A stretch of 64,000 nucleotides of DNA from Coprinopsis marcescibilis (GCA_004369085.1 ML210167.1:106112-170111); one strand, 5' to 3'. Shown: positions 38,244 to 53,832, counted from the first letter of the stretch. The notes: a model not told the origin generated them from the letters alone. Program-made: numbers and translations.

Positions 38244-39986
38244 TTACTGTGGTTGGCAATCGGGGGCGCCGTGAATGTGATCGTCATCGTCATCATCCTC
38301 CCAGTCATCCTCATCGTCGAATGCTGCTCCAAGTTCTTGGTCGAGGAATGTGCCTTGAATCTCTCCAATGTCGGATTCCTCGAAAGGAACTTCATCCACG
38401 ATCTCGGGAAGTGGATCAATCTCTGGTTTCTTGGGAGGGAGAAGAGCCGCCAACGCCTATTTGAATGAAAAGTTAGCGATTGCACTACGGGGCTACGCGC
38501 CAGACTCACCGCTACATCGACGGTCTTCAGCCATTGTTCATCGGGCATTTCGATGTTGATAACAACATGAAGGTCACCCTTCTCGTCTGGCCGTTTGTAA
38601 ACAGGCATACCTTCGCCTCGTAGGATAATGGCGTCGTTGGGCTTGAGTATCTTTCCAGGCGGACTTGTGACCTTCACACCACGCCCGTCAAGGTGGGTAA
38701 TAAGGATCCGAGAAAATCCGAGCAGAGCCTCGGTAAGTGTGATCTTCGCGGTGGCAAGGAGGTCAGATCCGACTCTCTGGAAGAATTCGTGTTTCTGAGC
38801 CTTGAGCACAAAGATGACATCCCCTGCAGGAAGGTCAGGCTAGGGGCAATCTCAATGAGGTGTAATGGCAAACAACATGTCATGCACGTACCACTTGGTC
38901 CCCAGCGCCTGCCAGGACAATCCTTTGCCTATCCGTCATGCCCTTTTCGATGTGGATTTCCTGTCGACCTGTTTCTTTGATGACCTTTTCGCCGTTGCAT
39001 TTCTTACATCTGGCGGAAGCAATCCCTGATGAGTATAGTGGGAGTAAACAATCACTACAAGCGCTGCTGACCGGTCTTTTTCTTTCAGACGTTCGCCGAC
39101 ACCTTTACAATCCCTACACTGAACCCTTGCGACGCGGTGAATGCCTGGGTTTATGGTAGTCCAGCCTTTGCCGTCGCAGGTCGAACATTTCTTCGGTTTG
39201 GCGTTGCCGCGGGCTCCGCAACTATGTCAAAGGGGATTAGAAAACGAATAAAACAATCTGGTTTACCGTACCCCTTGCAACCGGTGCAGATGATGTCCTT
39301 TTCCATATTCATTTTGACGGTTTTGCCGTTGTAGAGGTCCTCCAACGTCACTTCGTAGGGTATAACTTCGTCCTCGCCTTTCGTTCGTCTTCCGGGTCCG
39401 AAGTTGAAACCGAAACCACCACCTCCTCCAAAGAATTGCGCAAACATCTCTGCCGGGTCCACGTCATTAGGTCCAGCTCCCCTTGCGACACCCTCCATTC
39501 CATGGGTGTCGTAAACTTCACGCATATCCGGGTCGTTCAAGATTTCGTAGCTGGACAAGTTTAGAATTTCCTTTGAGAACAAGGTTATGGACGAGCACTC
39601 ACGCGGCAAGCATAGTTTGGAACTTTTCGTGAGCATCTGGGTCGTTGATATTTTTGTCCTGATGAAATTGGGGGTTGAGAGTCTGGCAACCGAAGACGGT
39701 GCTGGTCAGTCGATCTTACAGGATGGTGTTCTTTTGCCTAATCGCAAGTCAATCAAGATAGAAGGCGAGTATAGCAAGGATTTACCTTTCGTTTATAGGC
39801 CTTCTTGATGTCCTCTTGAAACTAATTCAATACCACAAGTCGCGAGGCTTGTCACGTCGAAATGAACGTACCCTGCGAAGCGGACGCTGATATGCCCAGC
39901 AGCTCATAAAGCTCGAATTCAACTGCCACTAGTAAGTAGTAAGTGTCAGCTGTCCAGGTTATTGTGAACAAACTCTGGGACTCACT
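38244..39986 (-). CDS. Type I DnaJ (Hsp40) co-chaperone, Ydj1-like
   Basis: J-domain co-chaperone for Hsp70. The J-domain is MAVEFELYELLGISASASQE then DIKKAYKRKAKEHHPDKN, with the HPD triad spanning an intron. A Gly/Phe-rich segment follows (FFGGGGGFGFNFGPG). Four zinc-finger motifs are visible: CTGCKGCG, CSTCDGKG, CRDCKGVG and CKKCNGEK. The substrate-binding domains contain ERLKEKDRCKKC and HLDGRGVKVTSPPGKILKPN. The C-terminus is very acidic and ends in CQPQ, a CaaX-like box as in Ydj1 relatives, though Pro at the third position is unusual. The start codon is split by a 57-nt intron: A at 39986, TG at 39928-39927. An upstream in-frame Met at 40076 would add 30 residues to the same Met. Confidence 0.92.
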
Positions 39987-40076
39987 TTTGAATAAAACCT
40001 CAATGAAGAGGTCGCAGAAGGCTTGTTTTGCAGCCAAGTTCGCGCCAAGCCGCTTTGATGCGCGCTTAAAGGTCAC

Positions 40077-40407
40077 ATGACGTTGAGAAAACTTCGAAAA
40101 TTACTTCATAAAGCTATTTTCGCAGCCTTTCTTCTTGACCACGGTCTTCAAAGGATCGACTGTCGTTTGAAAGGTGCGTTATGGTGATCTCTTCTCGGTT
40201 TCATGATGCTTTATTATCTTATCTACATTGTCTGAATTGTCGCAAGACAACGAAGAAACCATTTGTTAATCCTGACTTTCTTCTCAGTCCCATCTTTGAC
40301 CATCTTGCTGACTCCAATTATCCTCTTGCCAGGTCCTATCACATAGTGGGCATTCTATCTTCATATCGCTACTTCCGTCACTATAAGTGTGTATCTAGAC
40401 AGACCCA
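40077..40407. promoter_or_regulatory. Divergent promoter region, DnaJ and Rcm1
   Basis: About 330-420 bp separate the DnaJ start (-) from the Rcm1 start (+). No RNA gene was seen, and no clear TATA box. A plus-strand open frame (40181-40411) ends in a TGA overlapping the Rcm1 ATG but has no family match. Confidence 0.4.
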
Positions 40408-42260
40408 ATGAACTTTTATTTCGACGCCGCCAAAGTGCTGGACCATCTCGATGCCAAAAAAGGTTCGATAAAGGGCCTCATTGCCAGCATTGAAGAGAAA
40501 GATAGGAAGAGGTCGACTGCTTTAATCATTGAGACTTTGAAATGTAAGAAACTCCACGTCGTCTGGGTTCCACCGATGTTAAACCTCTTGCAATTGGTAG
40601 ATAGATCCTTTCTCTCTGATGTCATAAATGCGTCGAAGATGATGAAGGATGAGCGAAAGCTGACATCCTTCAACCTCGCGTTATTGCTTGTCCACGATTT
40701 GCTGCTTGGAAAGGGTATCCAAGCCGGAGATGGGCCTATCAAACAGGCCATTTTACGACACAAGACCCGACTAAACGGAGAGTTTCAGAAACTCAAAATA
40801 AAACGGGGTGCTCTTTCCAACTCACAACTTGCTCAGAGCGGCGATGAACGGGCAGGTGCGTAACCCCAAATTTCGCCATTCAACCTGTACTTCGCTGACA
40901 GCTTTCAGCCAGCATACCCCGCTATGTCAGGGTAAATACCTCACTCTGGTCCACCGAGGATGCCATCCAGTATTACCTTTCTCGAGGATTCACATTAAGC
41001 AATCCTATGGACTCAAGGTAATTTCCGCTTCACATCTTGATAAGTGCCCGGTGTCTGTTTTAACTATCTACGAACAGCAAAGGGTTTACGCAAGACGCAC
41101 ACATCCCGGACCTTTTGGCATTCGCACCCTCGACCTCTTTCGCTGACGACCATGCTTATCTGGGGGGAAAGGTCATCCTTCAAGATAAGGCTTCGTGTTT
41201 CCCAGCTGTCGTCCTTGCGCCACCGCCCACAGAAAACAGCATTGTAATCGATGCAACTGCTGCCCCTGGAAATAAAACGTCTCACTTGAGCGCTTTGATG
41301 AAAAATAAGGGCAAGGTGAAGCCAGTATATGATCTTTTCCGCATTCACTGTTGATAGGACAATAGCTGTATGCGTTCGAGAGAGATCGCAAGCGCTACGG
41401 GACCCTTCAGAAGATGCTCGCCACAGCCAAGTGTCAGAACGTTATTCCCACAAACGCAGACTTCCTCACCGTCAACCCCGAAGACGACAAGTACAGATCA
41501 ACAACTCATATGTTGGTTCTTTCCCCCTCTTGTGATTTAAACTATTGACGGTAGCCTAGATTACTTGATCCATCATGCAGTGGCTCGGGAATCGTGAACC
41601 GTTTAGACCACCTGATAGAAACTGGTAAGCGATTGATTGATAAACCTGCCTGCTGTGCTTAACCTTGTGCTTTAGACGAGGAAGAGGACGTCACAAATGA
41701 CCGCTTAGCAAAACTCGCTGCATTCCAACTAAAAATGATCCAACATGCAATGAAGTGTACGTGCCTCAAGTGTATCGCACGATCAACAATGTCTCAGTTT
41801 GAGGACCATTCTATTTAGTCCCAAAGGTTCAAAAAATCGTGTACTCTACGTGCAGTATTCATGCCACAGAAAACGAGCATGTCGTCCGGTCGGCATTGGA
41901 TTCAAAAGAGGCGAATGCAGGGCCTTTTTCATTGGCACCCCGGGACCAAGTGATTCCTACTTGGAGTCGCCGCGGTTTACCTGAGGAGATGAATTGTGAA
42001 GGTGCGTTCCTTCTTAAGTCTCACCATCCATGCTGTAAATTAACTCGTTTTACTTGTTAGCCGACGCAGATTCTGTGATCCGCTGCTCACCCGATGGAGA
42101 TTGCACGAACGGCTTCTTTGTCTCCTGCTTCATTCGTGGAAATAAACTACATGAAAGCAACTTGAAACGCAAGCTGATTGGTGAAGATCAGCAACCGGAA
42201 AAGGAGAAGAAAGTGAAGAGTAAGAAGCGTAAACCAAACCAAACCAATACGACATCTTAG
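40408..42260 (+). CDS. RCM1: 25S rRNA cytosine-C5 methyltransferase Rcm1/NSUN5
   Basis: Nucleolar RNA m5C methyltransferase of the NOL1/NOP2/Sun family, about 500 residues. It starts MNFYFDAAKVLDHLDAKKGS. The SAM-binding block is IVIDATAAPGNKTSHLSALM followed by KNKGKLYAFERDRKRYGTL. The catalytic segment is HILLDPSCSGSGIVNRLDHL, with the PC-type catalytic Cys. The second conserved Cys is in KIVYSTCSIHATENEHVV. NGFFVSCFIRG follows, and the tail is Lys-rich (KVKSKKRKPNQTNTTS), consistent with nuclear or nucleolar localisation. In yeast Rcm1 modifies one conserved cytosine of 25S rRNA. The exons join in frame at the conserved blocks, with introns of usual size. Confidence 0.93.
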
Positions 42261-42607
42261 ATTCGCATAATAGCATGTCAATAACATATATCAAATTCAA
42301 TCTTGTATTTAGAATAAACAGTTGGCATATGTTGTGGGTTATCGATTATCTGCACGCTTTTTTCAAAACTATAGGCGTTAGCCACAGTCCCAAATAAAAT
42401 AGAGAATTAACTCGGAGGGAAAAGGGCATTTGGTGAATTAACAAAACTACCTGTCGAAAGGAGAGTCGAACGCTGGTGGTTAGACCGGTGCCATGTTCAG
42501 AACGTTTGGTCAGGAATGGAAGCTGCATGCATATGTGTTAATCTTCGATGTTTAGTGCTACGAATAGGTCAGAAGAGCGAGGTGACTGGTGCGAATGCGG
42601 TCGACTT
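42261..42607. other. Convergent 3' intergenic region
   Basis: This region lies between the stops of Rcm1 (+) and the branchpoint-bridging protein (-). It is AT-rich with no supported gene. Confidence 0.5.
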
Positions 42608-44443
42608 TTAGGAAATCTGTTGTTGCTGATACTGGCTGTTGTAGTAACCAGCGTAATTCGAGTATTCTTGCCCTTGGCCGTATCCAGAAGCACCTTGGGG
42701 ATAACCTCCCCATTGCCCTCCCGAAGCGCCATAGTTCGCACCGGCTGAGTAGCCTCCGTAACCAGATTGAGGTGGTCTGAAAGACTGTTGGGGAGCAGGT
42801 TGCTGCCAAACTTCTGGGCGACGCCATGGAGGGATGTTAGTTCCGCCAGCCGTGATATCGTGACCGCCCATGGAGGGGGCAGACCAGGACTTGAGGGGAT
42901 CGTTGGAAGTAGGCGTCTCGCCAAGTTCGGCCATGAGGCTCGCATACTCGGAATCGAATCCACGGCTCATAGCACCGGGAGGTGCACCTGGGGGAGGCGG
43001 AGGGGCGTTAGGGTCCTTGTTGACGGTACAATCCCTGGCCATATGGCCAGCGCTGCCACAAACACGACAGATGATGTTAGCTGTAAAGTTGCGTTGTTCG
43101 GGACAATCGTATTTGCGATGGCCCACCCCTCCGCAATTCTGACAGATTTGATTTTCGTCATCGCGAAGGGTGCCATTGAGAGCAGCCAATTCACGTAGTT
43201 GGTTACGCTTATGATCGTTCTGGCCTTCAGGAGTTGACGCTGCCTATAACAGGATGAGGTATACAACTGTCTGAAGAGATTCGAATAGGCGTACCGTTTC
43301 GATGACTTTATTAATCATTTTGACACAGGCCGTAACCTTCTCATCGCTGTCAGCAATTACAAGACAGTGAAGATCTTCCTCTGCGTCATCTGCATATTGA
43401 TCAGGTCGAGCTTTACCCTCCTTGACGCTTCCTTTGCCACGAATGCTAATCTTGGCACCGCTCTCCCTTTCCATCTTCTTCAAGCTGTTACCACGGGGAC
43501 CTACGAGCAACCCAAAGAAGTTAATCTCTGGGAATTCCTTGACCGGGATGTAGACTTTGTCGGAGGGACGCTGGGAGCGCTTATGCTGTTGATATTCAGC
43601 TGGGGGCCGGAAGTTGGGGTCGTTCTTCATGGCTTTTTCAACAAGGCGATTGCGTTCATCCTCCAACTTTTTACGATAACGGACTTCACGTGTGTTGGTA
43701 CGACGACCATGCCCATCGTAAGTGGGCGGCGGGGAAGGGGATCTATGAATCAGGTGAGTATATGCGGCTAGATGGGACATTCAGAGCTTACCTTTCACGC
43801 TCGGGTGGGATAAAATCGTTCAGCCTTAGCTTTCTATTGATCTCCTCTAGGCGAAGATGAATTGCATAGTTATCGAGTTGTGCCTGGGAGACGCCTGCGG
43901 CGGAGATTGCGGTAGGCAATCCAGGAATCTCGGTTTTTGCTTCACCCCAACGACTACGTCTTTTGCGGGGAGCATTGGGATCAACTGAATGAATATGAGC
44001 AATCATGGTGTTAGTATCGAGTCGGGGGTGTTAGTGATTCGTGAGCTGAGAATAATGGCTGCTGGAATCAAAGATATATCGTAGATTCATGGGCGTTCGC
44101 TATGGACTTGCCATATCATATAGATTTTGCCAGGAAAAGCTGAAAGCTCCTTCACTCATCAGTACGTGGCTCACCTTTTGGATCCCCGTTAGCTGGCGAA
44201 TCATCGCGGCCACGCTTTCCTGGGCTATCACGATCCTGGCTGTGATGGCGGGGGTAAACAGATGGAGAAGGTTGAGCGAGTTGTGGAGCCGAATGGTCTT
44301 CAGTAGGAGCAGGACCAAATCGACGACGAGTTCCGAGAGGAACTGAAGGAAATTGCATGAAAATCTCGTAAATTGTGCAAATGATAAGAAAAGTGCGCAC
44401 CCTCATTGGTACCTGTGATTTGGCGGGTAGCTGGCTTCCACAT
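42608..44443 (-). CDS. MSL5: Branchpoint-bridging protein (SF1/Msl5)
   Basis: Splicing factor of about 500 residues that recognises the intron branch point in the early spliceosome. The N-terminus [20 protein letters not shown] is followed by PRKRRSRWG, the U2AF-binding ULM-like motif with its key Trp. A KH-QUA2 domain follows: [40 protein letters not shown] and [15 protein letters not shown]. Two zinc knuckles are [14 protein letters not shown] and [14 protein letters not shown]. The C-terminus is Pro/Gly/Tyr/Gln-rich and ends [11 protein letters not shown]. The first two introns are phase 1, and the start at 44443 is the only Met fitting the exon chain. Its upstream region is shared with the XPB gene, about 200 bp away on the other strand. 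Confidence 0.95.
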
Positions 44444-44645
44444 CGTCGATAACCAAGAAAAGGGTAGGAAATATGGAGATGGTGGTGGATGAAGGGCAAG
44501 TTGCAGGTCAACCACGCTTGTCGACTGCGACGGGTTTGCAACTCCGCTGATGACTCAGCCGCTCCCGAAGCCAAGCGCCCAGCCCCGCACAAAGAGTCAA
44601 CTATTCACTGCTTTGCTTTGGACCACCATCTCCTTCTAGTCTGTG

Positions 44646-47923
<3,278 letters not shown>

Positions 47924-48723
47924 TGTTAGTCAGAAGCACCTGGTAGCTAGGTATTTCAGGCTAATCTAAATAATTGTTATATTTATTGAATTCGCACACA
48001 CACTAAGTGCAAAATTGACTTTCGACATAGTGGGCTACGGACTACTACGGAGGATAACAGGGTAAGATCTGAGAGTAGTAAGCACATAACAGAATCTGAG
48101 TGCCGGAGTATTATTATTTGGCCACGTGGCGCCAGTGATGGAATCTGCATTTCTCGTTCCAGGCTTGCCTCCGGTTCACCATGCAGGCACCCCACTTGGC
48201 ATTTCTGCACCCCTCAAATGCCATCCAAGGTGATACTTATGTGAAGGCAGGTATACCCAAAGGCGGGAAATGGCCTTCCAATAGACATTGAGACCGATTT
48301 AATGAACTGCACCCTCAACCCCATTACGCGATCCTTTCCAGCGCGTCAACATGTGCCCCAGTCCTATTAGGGGCTCTATCTACAGATGTGCTGTTCAAAA
48401 TGTTCGCGCTTAACTCGTCCAAGTAGGTATGTGGTGGTGCATAGCTGGATTTCCGGAGATCTGACGAATTAAACAGTTGATCCATGCCTGGTTGCCAGGC
48501 GCCAAGGCGGCCACACATCAGGGTTATGGAGGATTATGGACTTGCGCGCGGCCATCCTTCTGGGTCGATCGTGCCTTATTTGTGCCCTAACATGGTATTC
48601 GAGATGGCTATTGGCCAATGGAAAAGCGGTGGTCCCTTATATGCTTCAGGTTTGGCTCCTTGGTCGCAAAGCTTCCTTCTCTCAGCTCTGTCTCGGTTTT
48701 CCTCTCCCTTGAACTTTGGGGCC
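47924..48723. promoter_or_regulatory. Intergenic and promoter region of the bZIP gene
   Basis: About 800 bp contain the Ssl2 3' UTR and the bZIP upstream region. An E-box CACGTG lies at about 48123, and a palindromic ATTGGCCAAT (near 48610) gives CCAAT boxes on both strands about 110 bp before the bZIP ATG. The bZIP frame stays open upstream to 48484, but that part has no recognisable domain. Confidence 0.4.
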
Positions 48724-49954
48724 ATGTCCTCGGGTTCTAAGCGAGGCCGCAAACGAAACGACAATCTGCCTCCAAACCGGGCCCGGGATGTCCAGCGGGC
48801 GTTCAGAGCTCGACGTGCAGCTCATCTCTTGGTAAGGACGTCCGCGAAACTTTGTCTCTTGACACCTACTGATCCTTTGTCTTGCTTAGGCTCTGGAGCA
48901 AAGAGTAACCGATCTTGAGGAAGAAAACAACTACCTCCGACAAGCCCTCAGTCTCCCGCCTTCCAATAGACCACTCCTCGGACGCGGGCCCACGGGTAAA
49001 GACAAGCCAAAGTCGACTTCGTCGAACTCAATCGCACTCCCAGTCTCGCGAGAAGTGCCTGCACTCGATGATTCGCCAGACTCGAGCCCAAGTCCCTCGC
49101 CCATGACGATTCCCGTGTCTATGTCACCCTCCCGACCGATGTCTGTCATTGATAGCACAACTTGGGACGAGAGTCTACTTTTAAGCAGCACTCCCGCACC
49201 AACGTCAAACACCTCTGCCGCAACTTACGAAATCACCCCTGTTTCAATCCCTGCACCAATAAAGCAGGAGTACAGTTTCAACACGAGCAGTCCCACCGAG
49301 TCGTCACGTAACTCGACGGCAAATCACAGTTACTCCGAGGGAACCAATTTCACTCGGAATTCTGATCGCCCCTTTACCAATGGTTACAACATCTCGAGCT
49401 ACCAAGTGCAACAAACCCAGGATGACCAACAACGAACCCACTACTCGTACGCTTCCCCGCAGTATCAGGACCAGGATACCCAAAGCCCTCCAATACAATA
49501 CCAGCAGCAGCAGCAGCAGCAACATCACCAGGTCTTGGAACATCCAGAACGGGCTCAAACGTCGCCAATCGTAACTCAGCCACCTCCACCGATGAACCCT
49601 CGTCCACATTCTGTTCGTCCAAATTCGCATCCGCAGACCGTCCAGCTCCACCCCCCAGGATATCACCATCGACCACACATATCGCATCCCCAGCCGCAGG
49701 TGCCTCATCTCCAACAACAACAACATCAACTTCATCATGACCGACACGACTCACCGGTACCATATTCCGACCGCAGAAACGCAGATCATCACCATCAACA
49801 GGGGTTTTCTATCGGACAGAATTACCACCTTTTCAATAACGTTTCTACACTGGCCGATTCCAGGGCTTTGCGAGTTCAAGTGCTGAGCCCTCCAGTCCTT
49901 TCAGTTCCACTCCAACCAACCTACACCCCGAACGGCCATATACATTTGGTCTAG
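48724..49954 (+). CDS. bZIP transcription factor (Pap1/Yap-like basic region)
   Basis: Nuclear DNA-binding protein of about 390 residues. The basic region is RGRKRNDNLPPNRARDVQRA with FRARRAAHL, resembling the N-x-x-x-Q-x-x-FR-x-R signature of the fungal Pap1/Yap family. A short leucine zipper follows (LALEQRVTDLEEENNYLRQA). One intron splits the basic region from the zipper (donor TTG|GTAAGG). The rest is low-complexity: Ser/Pro-rich, then Gln/His-rich with a CAG-encoded Q run (about 49501-49523) and many HH pairs. This suggests an activation region. No Cys-rich redox domain typical of Yap1 was seen. The start MSSGSKRGRKRNDN directly precedes the basic region; the frame is open further upstream. 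Confidence 0.88.
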
Positions 49955-51146
49955 GTCTAATGCACATTCTTTTCATCCTAGCGGATCCTACATTCTGACA
50001 CGATCATTCTTCGACCCTTTAAACGTCCATGGACTTGCGCAAATCCCATATACAGTATCAAATGTATCATTAATTGTTACAATGATCGCCTTATAGCTAG
50101 CTATACGTTACCCTCTCTTGTCTATTTTATCTTAACTTAAATCCTCTTATCGCAGAGTAATACTATATTGGCTATCTACTTCGATATAATATATTTTGTC
50201 ACGCAGTTACAGCTGTCGTTGTCGCCTAACCGTCAGATTCTGGCAGCTAATTCGTAAAAGACGAGTGAGCTGCTGAAAAATTAGTGGGAAATCGAGGGGG
50301 ATGTCTCCGAGGAACCCCCGACTCGGAGTCGGATTCATCGGGACGTCAATGTCTACCAAATGGAGGTGAGCTATTAACGATCGCGGCTCCGGTTCTACAG
50401 TGAGCCGAAAGCCTGAAGGGGAAACCCATTGCTGTTCAACGGACAAGCGGCGAATCCCTTGAATTATAGGAGCTTCGATAACGCGGTATATTCCAGGCTT
50501 CGGGACATGAAACGGATAGGCTGCTAATTTAAGGCAGTAAGCAGCAGTAAGCACCGTGACACTGCGGGTAACTGCGAATGTTCCAAGCACGGCTGGCCCT
50601 ACTGAGACTACGGCATATTTGGAATCAGTTCGTAACCACTAGCAAACAGCCAGTCAAGTTTCAGGGACCTGAGAGTGCATCTCCAGGTCCTAGAAATCCG
50701 AGAAGGTCCGAACCCCTTGAACACAAGCTACCTGACGAAGCGCGCCATCAAGTTGATTGTGGCTGATATAGGCTGATATCCCACCCATTTATACAGGCCG
50801 TTGAATTCTTGCACAACCAATAGGCGGTTGAGGAAATTGTTTCCAGGAACCAGTGCTGCAGCCTGCTGGTACTCCCTGCTACTCCTCGGTATTTTGGCGG
50901 TGCGTTTACACAGCCGAGGGAACATACATGCACCTACAGATTCCTAGTGCAATCCAAGATTCACAGGATTTGGACCGCCAGGCTAGACACACTCCCGACT
51001 AGCCGAAGCAAGAATCCCAGTAGGTCCTTGACAATCTGGGCCCGCCTCGCATCGTGTACTTCCGGCTGGTCGCGGAGGGCTGCATGGGAGAACCTCCAGA
51101 AAGTGTATAGTGAATCTTATGCGCGAAGATAAGCAGTACATCAAAA
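49955..51146. other. Intergenic, about 1.2 kb
   Basis: This holds the 3' ends of the bZIP (+) and TKL kinase (-) genes. A minus-strand frame of 127 codons (50207-50590), with a possible upstream exon near 50730-50930, is open. It matches no family I know and lacks a convincing splice chain, so I do not call it a gene. Confidence 0.4.
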
Positions 51147-53409
51147 CTAGGAGAGGATCGTCATCGCAACACGGAAACGCGAGGTGTTGTTCCAGTCAAA
51201 GTCTGGTCGTGGGTCATGCTGAGAGCTCAGAACACCACATCGTACAATGTCGGCAGCATCTGGCCTCATTGCAGGATTTTCGTGCCAACATTCTGTGATA
51301 AGACCCCAGATAGCTTCTGTCAGCCCGAACTGCTTGTATGCATCGTCCTGTGGAGTCGGCTTTGATGGTTTCAACCCAGCCATAACCTTCATCATCACTG
51401 TTGCGTCCCTCGTATACTCGTAGAAAGGGACCCTCCCTGTCATGATCTATGTAGGCATATAAGAACCATTCTTAGATGGGCAGATCGAGAACTCACTTCA
51501 TAACAAACGCAAGAAAAAGAATATATATCACATTTCATTGTTAACGGTGAACTTTCGTCCTCCGGGTCAAAAAGTTCAGGGGCTTGCCAACGGATTGAGC
51601 CTCCACTGGACGTGGAGGTGTCACGGATAGACGTCCAGGAAAGAGCGCTACATTCAGAAACTTTGGATAAACCGAAATCTGCTAGGCACGCATGGCCGGA
51701 CTGCGTTACAAGGATGTTCACCTGGCATCACAGTTAATACCAAGTAATGTGCTCGCTTTACATCAGACCCACCGCTTTCAAGTCTCCGTGAATAATGCCG
51801 TTTTCGTGGAGGTATTGAATTCCAGACACGACATCCGCAATCTAGTACAAGAGATGAAGCCGTTGAAAGAAACCGAGAAATATATACTTACCAAAAGTAT
51901 TCTGTTACTTGATGAGTGACTCTTGAGATAGTCGGACACGTTACCATTGTCCATCCAAGGCGAAACCATGCATATCCGGTTGTATGCGTCGTCCATGTGG
52001 TATACCCCATAGAACGGGAGTAGGTTACGATGGGACAGCTGGCTCCAGATGATCGCTTCTTTCGACACGGACTGGTGAAACCGAGAGAAGGTTAGTAATT
52101 TCAAAAGGCACTGGATTCCACAATCATAACTGACTTTGATGGCATTCGACACCTCGCTCGTGGCATAAAGCTTGCGAACTTTTACTGCAACATATTGACC
52201 CTGAAATGTTCCGCGATAAACATCACCGAAACTTCCAGCCGCAAATGGATGTCTGGCGAGCTCGACTTCTTTGAGTGCCAAGCAGGTTGGATAAAGGTCG
52301 GTTCTATTAGAAAGGCGGATCAAGGCCGTCACAAAATGGCCACGGTCGGTTACTGTGATGCAGGATGGGTAGTTAAGTAACTTCAAGGAGCGTATCAGCC
52401 AGCCAAACCACAGTAAATTTTCGATACGCTGCTCACCAATTGCAGAGAGTCTAACACCAGCTGCGAGCTTTCGCCTTGCATGGACAGTACGTGTTGATAG
52501 AGCTCCTTCGTATACACTACTTGCTTAAGCACCTCATACAAGATTTGGAGTCCCGCAGTGTGCTCTGTCCACTGAAAGCCTTCGTTCCTGGCTAATCGCA
52601 CAGCTGCTTCCATGTACTCTGGAAGGTCTTGAGCCTGCAGATCAGATAACTGATGCAGTGCTTGCGATGGTGCTCCTTGTGACGGCGATGGCGGTGATGA
52701 ATCCACATTACCATCACGGTTGGTCTCGAGGCCTAGTAGTTTATTGGCTTCAAAACCTCTTCTTTTCACCCATTTCGGTGCGTTTTGCGAGCGTAAATGT
52801 GGAGAATTCTGAAATGATCTGTTCCATTGTTCAAATAAACGATTGGCAGACGCGACTACCTCTAAAGCAATGGTTAAACTCAACTTTAATTCACCACTGT
52901 GGTCACTTACCTCGAGAGGAACCGTCTATAATTGCATCTCGGACCAAGTCATGGAGGTCACGATTCTCCAACAATCTGTCCGTGGTGGGTAACGATTGGA
53001 GCAGCTATAACTTCCATCACGAGTGAGCTGTTACAAGAAATAGGAAATAACTGACCTGTAGTAGCAGTAGCAATGTTGGTTTCAGTTGAGATTTCAAAGG
53101 GTTCAGTGCATCCCTCAACCAGTCCCGTACCAAGCGCATAGCTGGTGTAGAAGATGCCCATGCTGCGAAGTACTCTGCTGATGCACCAAGGTTGATTCCA
53201 GTTAGAATACGCATCCGCGTCTCTAAGTCGAGAGATCTATGGCCGTGGCTTTCTATCAGATCGACTAGAGTGAGCATATCTAACGGTTTCCGAAGAGATC
53301 CAGGGTTCAACAGGTTCGAAAGGGATTCGTCGAAATTGTGTTGTCGTTCACCAGCTGATGCCATTGCCAAAGGCATTGCGGTGGGCCGGTTATTACTTTG
53401 CGTCGTCAT
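51147..53409 (-). CDS. TKL-type protein kinase with N-terminal TFIIS N-domain-like region
   Basis: Protein of roughly 600 residues. The kinase has a Gly-rich loop and Lys in AAGSFGDVYRGTFQGQYVAV, SKEAIIWSQLSHRNLLPFYG, the catalytic loop IIHGDLKA then NILV, the DFG motif in ACLADFGLSK, the APE motif in IRWQAPELF, and ECWHENPAMRPDA. The catalytic HGD replaces HRD, which is common in TKL kinases, and all catalytic residues are present. Upstream, about residues 75-175 form a helical stretch: AMRLVRDWLRDALNPLKSQL, LLQLLQSLPTTDRLLENRDL, then VVASANRLFEQWNRSF. Its order of LLxLLxxLP, a start-helix and AxxLxxxW resembles the TFIIS N-terminal domain. That domain call is by pattern only. The start MTTQSNNRPTAMPLAMASAG at 53409 heads the open exon. 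Confidence 0.82.
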
Positions 53410-53832
53410 TGCCCTACCGCTCGTTTGCCCTCCTGAGGGTGACTCGTAGAACTTGTTATTTGACTGGTTGGGAATTGAAAGTGACTGTCACGATGTGATG
53501 ATATTGGATTAAGACGAGCATGTCGACATCTTGCCATCAGAACAATACATACCACAGCGCGTCGACAGTCATCAATCATTGTTCATTCGAACTATTGCCA
53601 GCCATCGCCCTCCGCCAATACCTGAAGTAGTTTGAATACCACATGCGCACAGGAAGATAACATCGCATCGTTCGTCGATCGCGAAAGCCTGGCGGCACTC
53701 GCAGCGACAAAGTGGTTTCGTAAAGACCTCATTCAGGAAATCTCCTTTCTCTGGTGTTTCTCAAGGTTTTCGACCGCCCACAGAGTCAGACACTAGGCTT
53801 AGTCCACAACTCACTCCTTCAGATTATATTTT
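53410..53832. promoter_or_regulatory. Divergent promoter region, TKL kinase and aspartic protease
   Basis: About 420 bp separate the two opposite starts. A TATA-like TATATTTTAT sits at 53825-53834 and overlaps the first ATG of the protease gene, which makes that start less certain. I see no gene. Confidence 0.35.

Noticed and set aside
42767..43198. 143-codon plus-strand open frame
   Set aside because: It is the antisense shadow of the zinc-knuckle and Gly/Pro-rich part of the branchpoint-bridging protein.
50207..50930. Possible two-exon minus-strand gene
   Set aside because: The two open stretches could not be joined by convincing splice sites, and no family was recognised.
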